Position numbers and translations under genes: made by a program. 64,000 nucleotides of DNA from an uncultured Ruegeria sp. (GTDB lineage: Bacteria; Pseudomonadota; Alphaproteobacteria; Rhodobacterales; Rhodobacteraceae), in assembly GCF_947504215.1 (NCBI RefSeq), contig NZ_CANNGO010000004.1, forward strand, positions 272,264 to 336,263, given 5' to 3'. Positions 63,425 to 64,000 of this stretch are shown here, piece after piece; the first letter of the stretch is position 1; every line of letters begins with the position of its first letter. The notes beneath the pieces are model-generated. The model was not told the origin of the DNA. It saw only the letters and a list, made by a program, of their open reading frames with translations, and did not search any database.

Positions 63425-64000
63425 AGATTCCTCCCATTTTCACTTTCCAACGCCTGGCTCCTCTTCCAGATGATGGAAAAGCACATTCGTGCAAATTGAG
63501 TATGGAGACACCCAGAAAAATTCCACAATAACTATCTAATTTTAAAATATAATTTTGTAAACTTCTCAACAGATTATTCGAATTTCTGTCTAAAAAAATA
63601 CCATTTTTATATTTAGAATATTATATTTACACGATAATTTTGTAAAATTTTCGACATAATCCACCAGAGTTGGCTCTATATTCGATAGGGAACACTTTAG
63701 AAATGTGTCGGGCAGAAAACTGAGTTCCCCATACAGTTGCATACTCGTGAAAGCATACAAACTTGGAGGTGTCTGTTGGCAAGGTGCCAAGGAAGCAGCC
63801 TAGAAGCCGGGATAAGGCGGTTGTTGGCGCGATGCGTAGCATATGTAAAAATGGGCTCGAAGCGGTCATCTGATGCTTTCGGTGGGTCATCGATCCAGCT
63901 TTGGCGGTTTCAAGGTCTCGAAGGCGGACAAAGCTGTCGGCATCTAAGTCGCAATCAGCGAAGGTTTTGGGCCAAATACTCAACTTCATCACTTGAGCGA
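63425..64000. other. AT-rich terminal region without a supportable gene
   Basis: About 63490-63700 is strongly AT-rich against a GC-rich window. A 13-bp direct repeat, ATAATTTTGTAAA, occurs at 63549-63561 and 63634-63646, spaced 85 bp. This is likely the promoter region of the importer operon. The last 200 bp have an open frame on the minus strand (63627-63992) that shows no family resemblance. Confidence 0.5.

Noticed and set aside
63627..63992. Open frame at the right end, 121 codons
   Set aside because: No family seen, no ribosome site, and it runs into the AT-rich block; possibly a degraded element but not supportable.
1..64000. CRISPR arrays, insertion sequences or integrases
   Set aside because: No regularly spaced repeats and no transposase or integrase sequence could be recognised anywhere in the window.

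Overview
The window is about 64 kb of alphaproteobacterial chromosome or large plasmid, most likely from a marine roseobacter-type Rhodobacteraceae. The reasons are the combined nirS, norCBQDEF and nosRZDFYLX clusters, the fused nirDL gene, a 5-aminolevulinate synthase inside the denitrification locus, NNR/DNR-type boxes, and an osmolyte and amino-acid catabolic repertoire typical of that group. The genus cannot be fixed from the sequence alone.

Region 1 (1-3.1 kb) is a left flank. It holds a catalase-related peroxidase cut by the window edge, a patatin-like phospholipase, tRNA-Ser(GCT), and a two-domain VOC (glyoxalase-fold) protein that has a perfect FNR/NNR box in front of it.

Region 2 (3.2-33 kb) is a nearly complete denitrification island. 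On the minus strand, in transcription order, lie nirS; a NirT/NapC-type multihaem cytochrome fused to an ethylbenzene-dehydrogenase-like haem domain; a cupredoxin; nirE-C-F-DL-G-H-J-N for cytochrome c and haem d1 assembly; a small membrane protein; a cysteine-rich DUF2946-like protein; and nosRZDFYLX. On the plus strand lie nnrS and norCBQDEF. hemA (minus) and a DNR-type Crp/Fnr regulator (plus) diverge from one FNR-like box. Together these reduce nitrite to NO, N2O and N2. No nitrate reductase is present in the window. Five further FNR-type boxes sit in front of the VOC gene, the nosR transcript, nirE, nirS and norC.

Region 3 (33-43 kb) is a less familiar catabolic block. A GntR regulator faces an operon across a perfect palindrome. 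The operon encodes an AA_synth-family protein, an alpha/beta hydrolase, a flavin reductase with a C-terminal degenerate Nudix-like domain, a luciferase-type monooxygenase and an aldehyde dehydrogenase. The set resembles a Rut-like N-heterocycle ring-opening module. Next come a divergent ArgE-type deacylase and a three-gene operon (PLP ammonia-lyase-like, M24 hydrolase, Asp/Glu-racemase-like) that recalls the eut/doe ectoine-degradation genes but lacks several of them.

Region 4 (43-50 kb) carries a polyamine-type ABC importer followed by creatinase, with a convergent agmatinase-family ureohydrolase. Region 5 (50-57.5 kb) is a hydroxyproline-type catabolic operon (GntR regulator, two proline-racemase-family enzymes, FAD oxidase, DapA-family deaminase), followed by a DASS/SLC13 transporter. 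Region 6 (58-63.4 kb) is a branched-chain-amino-acid-type ABC importer. The right end is AT-rich and shows no gene I can support.
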